From Chryseobacterium sp. 3008163 (GTDB taxonomy: Bacteria > Bacteroidota > Bacteroidia > Flavobacteriales > Weeksellaceae): a DNA stretch of 64,000 nucleotides. Every line of letters begins with the position of its first letter. Within the stretch, counting starts at the first letter, position 1. The stretch spans positions 3,472,001 through 3,536,000 of the forward strand of contig NZ_CP033070.1 in NCBI RefSeq assembly GCF_003669035.1, given 5' to 3'. Positions 26,041 to 36,229 of the stretch are shown piece after piece. The position numbers and the translations under genes were made by a program. The notes under the pieces were generated by a model. The model searched no databases and was not told where the DNA came from. It was given only the letters and a program-made list of their open reading frames with translations.

Positions 26041-26751
26041 TTAAGGAAAATAAATCAGTTTGTCATTGGGCAAATCATACTCATAGATTTTGTCGGTTTC
26101 AGAGTCGATGTAGAGCCATTGGAAGGTATTGATTTTGTGTTCAGATTCTGTATAAATTCCCAAAACGTAATATTCTTTGTTTTCTCTGGTCTGTTTTTCA
26201 ACGGAGTAGGCGAGATCGATCTTGTCTTTTAGGGATAATTTAACCAAATCATTCTTGGAATTGGCAATATAATATTCTGCGAGATTCTGTAAATGGTCTA
26301 AATAAGAATCTGAAATTTCATCTTCTTTTGAGTAATGATATTTGATAGGTTTGCGATATTCCTTTCTGAGCTTTGAAATATTTCCGTCTTTGATTTTTTT
26401 AGCAGAAACAATCCACTGTGCAATTTGCGGAGTCTCTCCGTCACCTGCAATGTAAATCGTGTCATTTTTCCATTCAATGGCGATGAGATCACCCCGAAGA
26501 AAACTGCGGTCGTTGTTATTATCATTAACAAAATCGATTTCTTCTTTTCCTTTTCTACCGTTAAGTTGAGTATAATCAAAGTTGTCATTGTAAGAAATAA
26601 ATTCAATCGTATCTCTTTTTATTGAATTTTTTTTTGCTTCAATCTTGGGAATTTTATCTGTTTTGGTTTTTTCCTGCGGCTGATTCTTTGACTCAGGTTG
26701 AGTGCAAGAACAACAAAGAGCAAGGATAAATATCGCAAAAACTTCTTTCAT
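26041..26751 (-). CDS. Lipoprotein of unknown function
   Basis: About 236 residues from MKEVFAIFILALCCSC (lipobox cysteine), after rejecting a slightly longer start at 26769 that would weaken the signal. A Lys/Gln/Pro-rich linker (TQPESKNQPQEKTKTDK) follows, then a globular part with IAGDGETPQIAQWIVSAKKIKDG and a beta-rich C-terminus (FQWLYIDSETDKIYEYDLPND). No family recognised. Likely anchored in the outer membrane facing the periplasm. Confidence 0.7.
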   Translation of the reverse strand: MKEVFAIFILALCCSCTQPESKNQPQEKTKTDKIPKIEAKKNSIKRDTIEFISYNDNFDYTQLNGRKGKEEIDFVNDNNNDRSFLRGDLIAIEWKNDTIYIAGDGETPQIAQWIVSAKKIKDGNISKLRKEYRKPIKYHYSKEDEISDSYLDHLQNLAEYYIANSKNDLVKLSLKDKIDLAYSVEKQTRENKEYYVLGIYTESEHKINTFQWLYIDSETDKIYEYDLPNDKLIYFP

Positions 26752-26846
26752 ATTTTTGGTTTGGAACATAAAAATAATAAATTTAATGAAATGAAAATTA
26801 TGAAAATTTTATCACTCAATGTGTATTTTCAAACTTCCAAATAATG

Positions 26847-27776
26847 CTATAGGGTGTATAAATCATTTAATAAAGCTTTAAAATTTTCCTCACTTTTTTG
26901 ATCTGCAAAATTTGCAATCCTAGAAATTGGGAAGTAGAGCGAAAAATCTGCAAAGTCTTTGTTTTTATAAGCTACTCTTGTTATTTTCTGTAAGTTTAAA
27001 AAATTCTCCCGAAGATCACTTGAAGGAACGTCTTGTTTTACGTAATACAATTTATTCTGATATTCAACTATAGGATCTAAACTATGAACAATACTAACGT
27101 AATATAGAATTGTATCTAACTCATTCTTCTTCAATTTTTCATTAAAATAACTGTTAGATTTGTGAGATTGATAGCTATGTCTGTATAAAACCATGTGCTT
27201 TGATAAGAAACGATAGATGGTGTCATTTTCAATATTAATACCTGTAGACTCTTCGTTTATTTTACCGTACTTTTTTTCTAAAGCAAAAAGTTTTTTGTCT
27301 ATTTCTTCAGTCAAATCATAAACTTTTGTATTGGGATCGCTTTTTAATTTTACAAATCTTTCCTGATCAGTAGAATGGAGAGAATCTAAACTTTTTACAA
27401 GTTCAGCATTAATCGAATTTTTGATTTTTTGCTGAGTTAATTCTTTCCAAAATGGGGTTAATCTGTATTCTTTAAACTGAGATTGTTCAAAGAAACGTTT
27501 CTCGGCACCTTTCATCATGAATCGTCTTGCCCAATCATTGACTTCCTGCCAGTTTTTAGTTTTATTTGCGCAGATTAGGGCATTGTAAATATCACGACTG
27601 TAGAGGTAATCTTGTTTTTTTAGCTCATTATAAGAAAGCAAAGCTTTTTCAAAATCTTTTGTAATAATTGCGTTCTCTGATTGATTTACGATGTCATTGT
27701 AAGCTTTAATACCTTGGCCATTTAAAGTGATAACTCCTAAAATCAGTAGAAGCACCATGGCTATTTGATTTTTCAT
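26847..27776 (-). CDS. Secreted protein of unknown function
   Basis: 309 residues with an N-terminal signal peptide (MKNQIAMVLLLILGVITLNGQ) without lipobox. The N-terminal third has a tetratricopeptide-like helical pattern (ITKDFEKALLSYNELKKQDYLYSRDIYNALICANKTKN). The rest is helical and Lys-rich with no catalytic motif. Similar signal-peptide proteins with TPR-like starts are common in Chryseobacterium, but I cannot name a family. It precedes the YdeI and GLPGLI genes on the same strand in position, downstream of both in transcription order. Confidence 0.65.
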   Translation of the reverse strand: MKNQIAMVLLLILGVITLNGQGIKAYNDIVNQSENAIITKDFEKALLSYNELKKQDYLYSRDIYNALICANKTKNWQEVNDWARRFMMKGAEKRFFEQSQFKEYRLTPFWKELTQQKIKNSINAELVKSLDSLHSTDQERFVKLKSDPNTKVYDLTEEIDKKLFALEKKYGKINEESTGINIENDTIYRFLSKHMVLYRHSYQSHKSNSYFNEKLKKNELDTILYYVSIVHSLDPIVEYQNKLYYVKQDVPSSDLRENFLNLQKITRVAYKNKDFADFSLYFPISRIANFADQKSEENFKALLNDLYTL

Positions 27777-27811
27777 TATTTTAATTTGTGTTTTATGTTT
27801 AATTTGTTCAG

Positions 27812-28369
27812 CTAAGAAACTCTTTTTCCCATTTCACTCTCCAAAATTGTTTTTTCTAAACGTGAAAGTTGTGTTTTTTGTTGTTTAGCACTCATAATCC
27901 AATGCGTCATGACCTTTTTATAAGATGGTGCTTGCTTTTCGAAAAATTCCCAGGCTTTTTGATTGGTTTTAAATAGGTTTTCATATTCTTTAGAAAATTT
28001 CACATTTTCATTTTCGTGAGAATAGATCCCGGATTTATTTTCTTTTCTAAGCTTAAATGCATCAACGCCTGCTGGTTTCATAAGACCTGCTTTGGTCAAT
28101 TCTTCCATTTTTTTAATATTGATGGTACTCCAGATGCTCGTCGGTTTTCTTGGGGTAAACCGAATGCTGTAGCTTTCTTCATCAATTGATTTCCTCACAC
28201 CATCAATCCAGCCAAAGCATAAAGCCTGATCTACAGACTCAGACCATGTCATAGAAAGTTTTTTCGTTCCGACTTTATAAAAACCCACTAATAGCTCTGT
28301 TTTTGTCTTGTGATTTTCTTCCAGCCATTTGCGGAAGTCTTGTTGGGAGGGGAAAAAGCTTGCTGTCAT
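27812..28369 (-). CDS. YdeI/OmpD-associated family protein
   Basis: 185 residues with the family pattern FRKWLEENHKTKTELLVGFYKVGTKK, WSESVDQALCFGWIDGVRKSIDEESYSIRFTPRKPTSIWS and a C-terminal helical YdeI segment (YKKVMTHWIMSAKQQKTQLSRLEK). Members are cytoplasmic and have been linked to resistance to antimicrobial peptides or bacteriocins in some enterobacteria; the biochemical role is unclear. The start codon overlaps the stop of the GLPGLI gene by four bases, indicating coupled translation. Confidence 0.85.
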   Translation of the reverse strand: MTASFFPSQQDFRKWLEENHKTKTELLVGFYKVGTKKLSMTWSESVDQALCFGWIDGVRKSIDEESYSIRFTPRKPTSIWSTINIKKMEELTKAGLMKPAGVDAFKLRKENKSGIYSHENENVKFSKEYENLFKTNQKAWEFFEKQAPSYKKVMTHWIMSAKQQKTQLSRLEKTILESEMGKRVS

Positions 28370-29196
28370 TTCACAGGATATTTTATTGCTTTATTTCTTT
28401 CAATCGGATTGTTGTATTTTCTGATATAATTTTGCTCATCTTTGATCAACGGTACAAGTTCGCTGGCTTTTGTATATCTTTTACCATCAATATCGATACT
28501 TTCTGAAGAGCCGTTTCGCAAATTTTCTCTGTCCTCATGCATAGGATCATTGTAGAACTCCATTGCTTTTTTAAGAAATATTTTTTCTGTTATAAGAATT
28601 GGTTTTCGTCCGTATCTTACTTCCAAAAAATTTGATGTATCGTAAGTTTCAGCTAATTTTTTGCTTTTAATCAAATTGAAGCTGTATTGTTTCTGACTGT
28701 CTTCGATTGAAACAATTAAACCAGGTAATCCTTTAAATTTATAAGGGCCTTCTGAAAAAGGAATTTCTTTGGTAAACCATGCTGTCCATTTTCTGCCGCC
28801 AAAATTGGTTGTTGCTTTTTGTACGGAAAATCCCGCAAGTTGTTTAGTTTCGTTAGATAAATTCCATTTAATTAAATCTTCGGTAATATAGCTGTAGATT
28901 TGAAAATCAATTGCACTGAAGTTGAGATTTTCATTAGAGTTTTTCTTTCTTGTTACAGGAATATGTTTTGTCCAATTTGTATTTTTATCATTGTTTGCTT
29001 TGTTGATTGAATCTTTTTCTAGAAAAACATTGTCATAATATTTGCTGCCATCAGGATTTATGTCTAAAACCATAAAACTTTTAAGCTGTTCGGCTTGCGT
29101 GGAGTCTTGTTTGAATTTTAGTTCATAAAAGAAACGGTGAGTTTGTGCGTTGGTAAAACCAATCATTAAAAATAGCAGGAAATAGGTGAGTTTCAT
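28366..29196 (-). CDS. GLPGLI family secreted protein
   Basis: 276 residues with a signal peptide (MKLTYFLLFLMIGFTNAQ) and the family signature FKGLPGLIVSIEDSQKQYSFNL, preceded by WTAWFTKEIPFSEGPYKF. GLPGLI proteins are secreted or periplasmic proteins found almost only in Bacteroidetes; the function is not known. The motif and spacing are intact. It is upstream of and overlapping with the YdeI gene on the same strand. Confidence 0.92.
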   Translation of the reverse strand: MKLTYFLLFLMIGFTNAQTHRFFYELKFKQDSTQAEQLKSFMVLDINPDGSKYYDNVFLEKDSINKANNDKNTNWTKHIPVTRKKNSNENLNFSAIDFQIYSYITEDLIKWNLSNETKQLAGFSVQKATTNFGGRKWTAWFTKEIPFSEGPYKFKGLPGLIVSIEDSQKQYSFNLIKSKKLAETYDTSNFLEVRYGRKPILITEKIFLKKAMEFYNDPMHEDRENLRNGSSESIDIDGKRYTKASELVPLIKDEQNYIRKYNNPIERNKAIKYPVK

Positions 29197-29358
29197 TTAT
29201 TTGAATTAATAAGCAACTAAGATAATAAAATCCCCTTAAAATGATTTAAAATTTAGTAAATCAAAAAGAAACGTTGAACTTAAAAAGCAACATTTAAATT
29301 AAATTATCACCATAGATTTAATATAAACAATTGTGATCACTCTTATTTTTTGAATCCT

Positions 29359-29366
29359 TACATTTG
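29359..29366 (+). promoter_or_regulatory. -7 box of the M16 peptidase gene
   Basis: TACATTTG matches TAnnTTTG, 31 bases before the ATG at 29398. No -33 TTG at the usual spacing is recognised. Confidence 0.5.
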
Positions 29367-29397
29367 TAAGGCATTCTGATTTTAAAAAAGAGTGAAA

Positions 29398-32277
29398 ATG
29401 AATTTAGATATGATTGACAGAAGATATAAGGAAACGATTCATACCGACAACAATAATTACGAATACATCACCGTCAACCACGACGAAAATAAAGTCAGAA
29501 TTTACACCCTAAAAAACGGATTGAAAGTTTTTTTGGCTCAAAATTTTGATGCCCCAAGGATTCAGACCTACATTCCTGTGAGAACAGGGAGTAATAATGA
29601 TCCTTCTGATAATACAGGTTTGGCGCATTATCTAGAACATATGATGTTCAAAGGAACATCAAAAATCGGAACGCAAAACTGGGAGAAAGAAAAAGTTTTG
29701 CTCGATCAGATTTCAGATTTATACGAACAACATAAAGCCGAGCAAAATCCTGAAAAGAAGAAAGAGATTTATAAAAAAATAGACGAAGTTTCTCAGGAAG
29801 CAAGTCAGTTTGCAATCGCCAATGAATATGATAAAATCATTTCATCTCTCGGAGCGAGCGGAACGAATGCCCACACATGGTTTGATGAAACAGTCTACAA
29901 AAACAATATTCCCAATAATGAACTTGAAAAATGGTTGAAAGTTGAAAAAGAACGATTTTCAGAATTGGTCCTCAGACTTTTTCATACTGAGTTAGAATCT
30001 GTTTATGAAGAATTCAACCGAGCGCAGGATAACGATTCTCGTTTGGTGAATGATTCTTTGATGGAAGCTCTTTTCCCAACACATCCGAACGGTCAGCAAA
30101 CGACTTTAGGGAAACCTGAACATCTGAAAAATCCCTCCATGAAGGCAATTCATAAATATTTTGATGAATATTATGTTCCCAATAATTATGCAATGGTTTT
30201 AGTGGGTGATTTAGATTTTGAGGAAACCGTGAAGCTTGTCGATAAATATTTTGGCTCAATTCCTTATAAAGAATTGCCAAAAAAAGAAGCTATTACTGAA
30301 CAACTAATAACTGAAATTGTTGAAAGAACAGTCTACAGTCCGACAACGCCAAGAGTACAGTTGGCGTGGAGAACCGATAGCTATGGTTCAAAAGAAGCAA
30401 TGCTGGCTGATGTTGTTGCTAACATTCTGAGCAATAGAGGAGAAGCCGGTTTGCTGGATTTACATATCAATCAGACTCAAAAAATGCTTTGGGCACAGGC
30501 GTATTCTTTAGGTTTGAAAAATTACGGTTTCTTTTCGATAGTTGCCGTTCCGAAAGAAAATCAGACCTTACTGGAAGCAAGGGAAATGGTTCTCGAGCAG
30601 ATCGAGCTGGTGAAAAAAGGAGACTTCCCAGATTGGATGCTTCCTGCTATCATCAACGATTTTAAACTTCAGAGAATGAAAGCTCTCGAAACTGCCGGAG
30701 GTTTAGCCAATAATCTTTACGACACCTACATTAAAGGCAGAACCTGGGAACAGGAGTTGAATGAGATGGATGAATATGCTGAAATCTCCAGAGGAGAAGT
30801 GATTTCTTTTGCGAATGATTTCTTTAAAGATAATTATGTGGTCGTGAACAAAGAGAAAGGAGTAAATGACAAACTGTTGAGAGTTGACAATCCCGGAATT
30901 ACTGCCATTAAAATCAACCGTGACGCTCAATCTGAATTTTTAAAGAAAATCATTAATGAAAAAACTGAAGATATTCAGCCTGAATTTATTGATTATCAGA
31001 AAGAAATAACGACGGATGTTGTTAAAGATAAAAAAATAAGTTTCGTTAAAAATAAATACAACGAAATTGCTCAGGTACATTTTATTTTCCCATTTGGAAG
31101 TGATAATGACCGTGAACTGGGAATTTCTACCCAAATTTTACAATATCTTGGAACAGAAAAATTCTCGCCCGAAGATTTGAAAAAAGAATTCTTTAAAATA
31201 GGAATCACCAATGATTTTAAAACCACTTCAGACCAGCTTCATATTTCGCTCAGCGGATTAGAGGAAAACATGAAGGAAGGAATTGAATTGCTTCAACACT
31301 GGATGAAAAATGTACAGCCTGATCAGGAAATTTATAATCAGTTTGTAGAAACGATTCTGGAAAACCGTGAAGCAGGAAAGAAAGATAAAAACCGCATCAT
31401 GACGGCTTTGACGAACTACACAAAGCTGGGTAAAGGTTCAAGATTTTTAGATTTTCTTTCGAAAGATGAACTTGAAAATACAAGAGTAGAGGATTTTACA
31501 GAGCGTATTAAAAGTTTATTTAAATTCCAGTATCAAATCTTTTTTTATGGGAAGGATTTTGAGAAATTTAAGCAGGAAATAGAAGGTTTTATTGAAATCC
31601 AGAGCCGAAGCATCCCTGATCCAAAGAAGTATCCTGAGCCGGAAACGGTAGGAAATGTCTATTTCACCAATTACGATATGGTGCAGATGGAGATGAGTAA
31701 AATAGGGAAGGGACATCATGTGAACACGGAAAATTTTGGTAAAATCAATGTTTTTAATGAATATTTTGGGCGTGGTTTGTCATCAATCGTTTTTCAAGAG
31801 ATTCGTGAGAGTAAGAGTTTGGCGTATTCAGCGTATGTTTCCTATTCTCCGAATGCAGAAATTGGTCATTCCGATTACATTACAACGTATGTCGGAACAC
31901 AGCCAGACAAACTGCAGATTGCCGTCGATACAATGACCGAACTGATGGATGAACTTCCGGAAGTAACCACTCAGTTTGAAAATGCAAAAAATGCCGCATT
32001 GAAGCAGATCGCCTCAACAAGAATTACAAGAACCAATATATTTTTCAATACATTAAAACTACAGAAACTAGGGATTACTCACGATTTCAGAAAAGATATT
32101 TACAGTCAGATTGAAAGCTTGAATTTTGACGAAATTAAGCAGTTTTATCAGACCGCTATCAAGCCTGTACAGTTTAATACAGCCATTATAGGGAAAAAAG
32201 AAAACCTGAATTTGGAAGCTGTGGAACAAATGGGAAGTTTTAACGAAGTTAATTTGGAAGAGATTTTTGGGTATTAA
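29398..32277 (+). CDS. M16 family metalloprotease (pitrilysin-like)
   Basis: About 959 residues; the ATG at 29398 is preferred to the GTG at 29392. The zinc site HYLEH (residues 77-81, inverted HxxEH) with a downstream Glu in ELESVYEEFNRAQ is complete in the N-terminal half. The C-terminal half is an inactive M16 domain with the RxxY-type segment (ESKSLAYSAYVSYSP), so this is a fused two-domain enzyme like pitrilysin. It degrades peptides. No signal peptide is visible, unlike many Bacteroidetes M16 proteins, so it is probably cytoplasmic. It is convergent with the S46 peptidase gene, with a shared terminator between them. Confidence 0.93.
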   Translation: MNLDMIDRRYKETIHTDNNNYEYITVNHDENKVRIYTLKNGLKVFLAQNFDAPRIQTYIPVRTGSNNDPSDNTGLAHYLEHMMFKGTSKIGTQNWEKEKVLLDQISDLYEQHKAEQNPEKKKEIYKKIDEVSQEASQFAIANEYDKIISSLGASGTNAHTWFDETVYKNNIPNNELEKWLKVEKERFSELVLRLFHTELESVYEEFNRAQDNDSRLVNDSLMEALFPTHPNGQQTTLGKPEHLKNPSMKAIHKYFDEYYVPNNYAMVLVGDLDFEETVKLVDKYFGSIPYKELPKKEAITEQLITEIVERTVYSPTTPRVQLAWRTDSYGSKEAMLADVVANILSNRGEAGLLDLHINQTQKMLWAQAYSLGLKNYGFFSIVAVPKENQTLLEAREMVLEQIELVKKGDFPDWMLPAIINDFKLQRMKALETAGGLANNLYDTYIKGRTWEQELNEMDEYAEISRGEVISFANDFFKDNYVVVNKEKGVNDKLLRVDNPGITAIKINRDAQSEFLKKIINEKTEDIQPEFIDYQKEITTDVVKDKKISFVKNKYNEIAQVHFIFPFGSDNDRELGISTQILQYLGTEKFSPEDLKKEFFKIGITNDFKTTSDQLHISLSGLEENMKEGIELLQHWMKNVQPDQEIYNQFVETILENREAGKKDKNRIMTALTNYTKLGKGSRFLDFLSKDELENTRVEDFTERIKSLFKFQYQIFFYGKDFEKFKQEIEGFIEIQSRSIPDPKKYPEPETVGNVYFTNYDMVQMEMSKIGKGHHVNTENFGKINVFNEYFGRGLSSIVFQEIRESKSLAYSAYVSYSPNAEIGHSDYITTYVGTQPDKLQIAVDTMTELMDELPEVTTQFENAKNAALKQIASTRITRTNIFFNTLKLQKLGITHDFRKDIYSQIESLNFDEIKQFYQTAIKPVQFNTAIIGKKENLNLEAVEQMGSFNEVNLEEIFGY

Positions 32278-32371
32278 TTTTTTCTCGCAGATTTTAAAAA
32301 TTAATCAGATTAATTTAAAATTGAGTCAAAAGAATATTTTAAATCATTAGTTTTTAAACTTTGGCTTTAAA

Positions 32372-32415
32372 AAAAATGGGCAGGCGAAATCTTAGATTTC
32401 GCCCGCCCATTTTAT
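32372..32415. terminator. Bidirectional terminator between M16 and S46 genes
   Basis: ATGGGCAGGCGAAATC TTA GATTTCGCCCGCCCAT hairpin flanked by A and T tracts, usable from both sides. Confidence 0.9.
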
Positions 32416-32430
32416 ATATAAAATTGAACT

Positions 32431-34572
32431 TTACTTCACAATTTTCATCTCGTCAATCAGCCATTTAGAATCGGCAAATTTATCAACGATGAAAAGAATG
32501 TATTTTGTGTCAACCATGATGTTTCTGCTGAAACGTGGGTCGTAGTTGATGTCGCTCATTGTACCTTCCCATTGTCTGTCGAAGTTCAGTCCTACAAGAT
32601 TTCCCTGCGCATCTAATGCCGGACTTCCAGAGTTCCCACCTGTTGTATGGTTGGTTGCCGTAAATCCTACAGGAACATCTCCTGTTTTATCTTTGTAGTT
32701 TCCAAAATCTTTTTTGTCGTATAGATCAATCAGTTTTTTCGGAACATCAAATTCGTAATCTCCGGGAACATATTTTTCCATGACACCTGCCAAATGCGTC
32801 TGGTAATCGTAAGTTACGGCATCTTTCGGTGTCGATCCTTTTACTTTTCCATACGTTACACGAAGGGTAGAGTTGGCATCCGGGAAGAATTTTCTGTCTT
32901 TATCTGTCGACATTTGCTGTGCCATATATTTCTTCTGCAATCCATCAATTTTTGCCTGCAAAGAAGTGAATTGTGGGTCAGCAGTTTTCATATAAGTATC
33001 TCTGATGCTTAAGAAAAGTTGATAAATAGGATCTTTCTTTAAAGTTTTAATCAATTTATCCGGATTAGAAAAAGCTTTATCAATATCAACATTCAAAGAA
33101 GCTCCGTTGACTGCAGCTCTTCCTGTAATGATGGAGTTTTTTGATATTTCTTCAATATTGGTGATATTTTGAGTTTCATTTTTATACTTGTCAAAACCAG
33201 CCGGTAAAAATTGTGATGCAGTTTTGTTGGCATATAAAGCCAAAAGTTTTGCGGTAACTTTTGCATCCAGTTCTGCGCTGTAGTCTTTGTAGAATGAAGT
33301 TAATTTGCTCTTTAGTTTGCTAAGCTCTTTCTCATCCATTCTTCCTGCTTCAACAGAATTAATGTAGCTGTAGTAGTCGCTTGCAAGCTTTAATGTTTCA
33401 GCGTTTCTTATAACTTCAGTATAATATGCATTGTTTAAAGCGTAAGGCGCTTGATCTTTATATGAATTATTAAGCTCGTCTAGGGTGGTTTTTATTTGCG
33501 GGTTTTTAGAAACCAGAGAACCTTCGTACATTACTTTTTTCTGAACGGCATTTGATTTTTTCAAACCTTCTACTTCACCGATCCATTTTTTCCAATAGTT
33601 GGCAACGGAAGCAAATTTTGAAGCATATTTAATACGTGTAGCATCATCAGCACGCATTTTTTCGTCTAAAGTTTTCAAAGCAACGTCACGTACAGCAATT
33701 CTCGCAGGGTCAATCTCAGTCATGATTTTCTCAACAGCAATCGCAGGAAGATATTCTGTTGTTCTGCCTGGGAAACCAAATACAAATGTGAAATCATTTT
33801 CAGCTTTATCTTTTATAGAAACAGGTAAATAATGTTTCGGAACGTAAGGAACGTTATCTTTAGAATACTCAGCAGGTTTATTGTTTTTGTCAGCATAAAT
33901 TCTGAACATGGAGAAATCTCCGGTATGTCTTGGCCAAACCCAGTTGTCAGTATCACTTCCGAATTTACCGATGCTTTGTGGCGGTGCTCCTACCAAACGA
34001 ACGTCTTTGTAGGTTTCAATCACATAAGCGTAAAATTTATTTCCATAATACATCGATTTTACAGAAATCGACTGATAGGGTTCTGTTTTTTGAGAATTTT
34101 TATAAATCTCAATATTTGTGGCGATTTTTTTTGAAAGTTCAGGCTCCTGAAGATTGTCTGTGTCTTCTAAAATCTGAGTCGTAACTTCTTTGATATCTAA
34201 GATAAAATCAACGGTAACTCCGGGATTAGGTAATTCAGTTCCCATATTTTTAGCCCAAAATCCGTTAGACAAAAGGTCATTGTCAACCGTTGAATGTGCC
34301 TGAATTTGTCCGTATCCACAGTGGTGATTGGTAAGAAGTAAACCTTTTGGCGAAATAATTTCAGCCGTACAACCTCCGTTAAATTGTACCACGGCGTCTT
34401 TTATACTTGGTTTTTGAGTGTTGAAGATATCTTTGGCAGAGATTTTCATTCCCAAATCTTTCATCTCCTTTTCATTCAACTCAGTGGGAATCCACATTCC
34501 GCCGTATTGCTGGGCCATTACCCAAGAAAAACTGAAGAACGCCGAAGCAATCAAAATAGTACGTTTTATCAT
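32431..34572 (-). CDS. S46 family dipeptidyl peptidase (DPP7/DPP11 type)
   Basis: 713 residues with a signal peptide (MIKRTILIASAFFSFSWVMAQ), mature start near QYGGMWIP. The chymotrypsin-like triad region is present: GCTAEIISPKGLLLTNHHCGYG (His84) and TGGNSGSPAL with the nucleophile Ser; FGSDTDNWVWPRHTGDFSMFR holds the conserved Asp region. S46 enzymes remove dipeptides in the periplasm and feed peptide catabolism. I cannot decide between DPP7 (hydrophobic P1) and DPP11 (acidic P1) because the S1 residue needs an alignment. Its partner in peptide use may be the M16 protease next to it. Confidence 0.93.
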   Translation of the reverse strand: MIKRTILIASAFFSFSWVMAQQYGGMWIPTELNEKEMKDLGMKISAKDIFNTQKPSIKDAVVQFNGGCTAEIISPKGLLLTNHHCGYGQIQAHSTVDNDLLSNGFWAKNMGTELPNPGVTVDFILDIKEVTTQILEDTDNLQEPELSKKIATNIEIYKNSQKTEPYQSISVKSMYYGNKFYAYVIETYKDVRLVGAPPQSIGKFGSDTDNWVWPRHTGDFSMFRIYADKNNKPAEYSKDNVPYVPKHYLPVSIKDKAENDFTFVFGFPGRTTEYLPAIAVEKIMTEIDPARIAVRDVALKTLDEKMRADDATRIKYASKFASVANYWKKWIGEVEGLKKSNAVQKKVMYEGSLVSKNPQIKTTLDELNNSYKDQAPYALNNAYYTEVIRNAETLKLASDYYSYINSVEAGRMDEKELSKLKSKLTSFYKDYSAELDAKVTAKLLALYANKTASQFLPAGFDKYKNETQNITNIEEISKNSIITGRAAVNGASLNVDIDKAFSNPDKLIKTLKKDPIYQLFLSIRDTYMKTADPQFTSLQAKIDGLQKKYMAQQMSTDKDRKFFPDANSTLRVTYGKVKGSTPKDAVTYDYQTHLAGVMEKYVPGDYEFDVPKKLIDLYDKKDFGNYKDKTGDVPVGFTATNHTTGGNSGSPALDAQGNLVGLNFDRQWEGTMSDINYDPRFSRNIMVDTKYILFIVDKFADSKWLIDEMKIVK

Positions 34573-34620
34573 TACAAAAAATTTTGTCTAAAATACGGAT
34601 TTAATTTTCTTAGAAAAAAG

Positions 34621-34656
34621 AAAACCCTTCCGAATTTTTATTCTGAAGGGTTTGGG
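34621..34656 (+). terminator. Hairpin upstream of the S46 gene
   Basis: AAAACCCTTC ... GAAGGGTTT with a flanking T-rich loop; possibly the terminator of the Crp-type gene region or of an antisense transcript. Orientation is uncertain. Confidence 0.4.
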
Positions 34657-34775
34657 AATTTATATCTTCTAGATTGAAAAATCTAACTTAATTCGACAAA
34701 TAAAGTCTCATCATTTGTGTCTCTTAAGTAGCAGCAAAATTAAGTATTTAATAAGTCTAATGAAATGAATCTATG

Positions 34776-35357
34776 TTAAGAAATGTACCTTCTGATACGG
34801 CTTAGCGCCTGCGGGGTAATTCCCAGATATGAGGCAATATATTTCAACGGAATCTGAAGGATATATTCCGGGTAGGACTTAAGCAAATTCAGATATCTTT
34901 CTTCTGCATTATGCGATACCAATGAAATCTCCCGCTGTGCTTTTTTTAAATAAAGCTGTTCTGCGGAAATTCTTCCTATATAATTACCAATTTTGGTGTT
35001 TTCGTACAAATCGTGCACATCCAGGTGGTGAATTCTGTAAACAACAGTGTTTTGTAATGCCTGAACATTGTATTCGCAGGGATTTCTAGTAATGAAAGAA
35101 TCATATGCACTGTAAAACATATTTTTAGCAATAAACGAAAAAGTAATCTCTTTAGGTGGCTCTGTAGGATGGGTTTTGTGCATGAAAAAACGCACAATCC
35201 CTTCAACAATAAAATAAAGGTAATTTTCTGTCTCTCCTGAGTTTAATATGATTGTTTTTTTAGGAATTTCGATCTTCTCAAATTTGACTGTCTGACGCTT
35301 CGCCTCTTCCAAAGAAATTCCTAATCGGTTAACGTAAAAATGCAATAAATTTTCCAT
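34776..35357 (-). CDS. Crp/Fnr family transcriptional regulator
   Basis: 193 residues. An N-terminal cyclic-nucleotide-binding-like beta-roll (KKTIILNSGETENYLYFIVEGIVRFF) is followed by the dimer helix and a C-terminal helix-turn-helix (IPLKYIASYLGITPQALSRIRRYIS). No Cys cluster for an Fe-S centre is present, so it is not an Fnr oxygen sensor. Such short Crp-like proteins with the IASYLGITPxxLSRIR helix are common single-gene regulators in Bacteroidetes. Ligand and targets cannot be seen. Confidence 0.9.
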   Translation of the reverse strand: MENLLHFYVNRLGISLEEAKRQTVKFEKIEIPKKTIILNSGETENYLYFIVEGIVRFFMHKTHPTEPPKEITFSFIAKNMFYSAYDSFITRNPCEYNVQALQNTVVYRIHHLDVHDLYENTKIGNYIGRISAEQLYLKKAQREISLVSHNAEERYLNLLKSYPEYILQIPLKYIASYLGITPQALSRIRRYIS

Positions 35358-35481
35358 AAAATATGGATGCGAAATTAGTGAATTATGACTGATTTCCAGC
35401 CTTTTTTCGGTGTTTTTAAATCTAAAATCTTTGAATTAGATGATGATTCCCGTAAAATTGTAAAAAAACTTCTTTAATTTC

Positions 35482-36126
35482 TCAAAATTCATACGCATTT
35501 ACTTTTTCGTCATGTCGAAGTTGCTGAATAAATAGATTATGATTGGTATGTTTCCCTGTCAACATCCATGTTGTCGTAATATTTTCCTGATTGAATTTTT
35601 GTCTGACAACGAAAAATTTTAAGTGATAATTTTTAAATATATTTTCAAAATAAGCAACATCTTCAAAATTTTTCACAACTATTCTATATTCTCGAATTTT
35701 ATGATTGTTGTCTATGAAATTCTGCAAATAAGTAAGCGAACTCAAAATCAAAAGCACTAAAACAGTTCCCATCAAAGAAAGATAAACGTATCCTGAGCCC
35801 ACAGCCATTCCAATCGATGCCGTTGCCCAAATGGTGGTTGCAGTAGTGATTCCGTCGATTTTATTATCTCCTTTAAAAATAACTCCCGCACCCAAAAAAC
35901 CAATTCCTGTAATAATATTTGCCGCCAGACGATCAGGATCATTCACTCCGATTTTTATAGAAAGAATAGTGAAAAGACAAGACCCGAAACACACGAGAAT
36001 GAAGGTTCGCAGACCTGCAGATTTATTCCGGTATTCTCTTTCGGCCCCGATAAAAAGCCCAAGAATCACCGAAATAAAAATCAATACCAGCTCGTTCTGA
36101 ATCGAATGATCTTTTAGAAAATCCAT
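35482..36126 (-). CDS. MgtC/SapB family membrane protein
   Basis: 214 residues. The N-terminal ~140 residues form several membrane helices with the family signatures GLFIGAEREYRNKSAGLRT and AANIITGIGFLGAGVIFKGDNKIDGITTATTIWATASIGMAVG. The C-terminal ~70 residues are a soluble regulatory part. MgtC-like proteins are linked to magnesium homeostasis and growth under low magnesium or acid stress; transport itself has not been shown for the family. It stands alone. Confidence 0.92.
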   Translation of the reverse strand: MDFLKDHSIQNELVLIFISVILGLFIGAEREYRNKSAGLRTFILVCFGSCLFTILSIKIGVNDPDRLAANIITGIGFLGAGVIFKGDNKIDGITTATTIWATASIGMAVGSGYVYLSLMGTVLVLLILSSLTYLQNFIDNNHKIREYRIVVKNFEDVAYFENIFKNYHLKFFVVRQKFNQENITTTWMLTGKHTNHNLFIQQLRHDEKVNAYEF

Positions 36127-36229
36127 TTTTTGATTTTGTTTAAAATAAAATTACGATAATTATTGATTAGATAAATTTAAAATAATAATCTTTGTTAGAA
36201 ACAATATTAGTTTGAATTGAATATAAAAA

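Noticed and set aside
29392..29397. GTG start of the M16 gene
   Set aside because: The ATG two codons later is a stronger start and has the better spacing to the -7 box.
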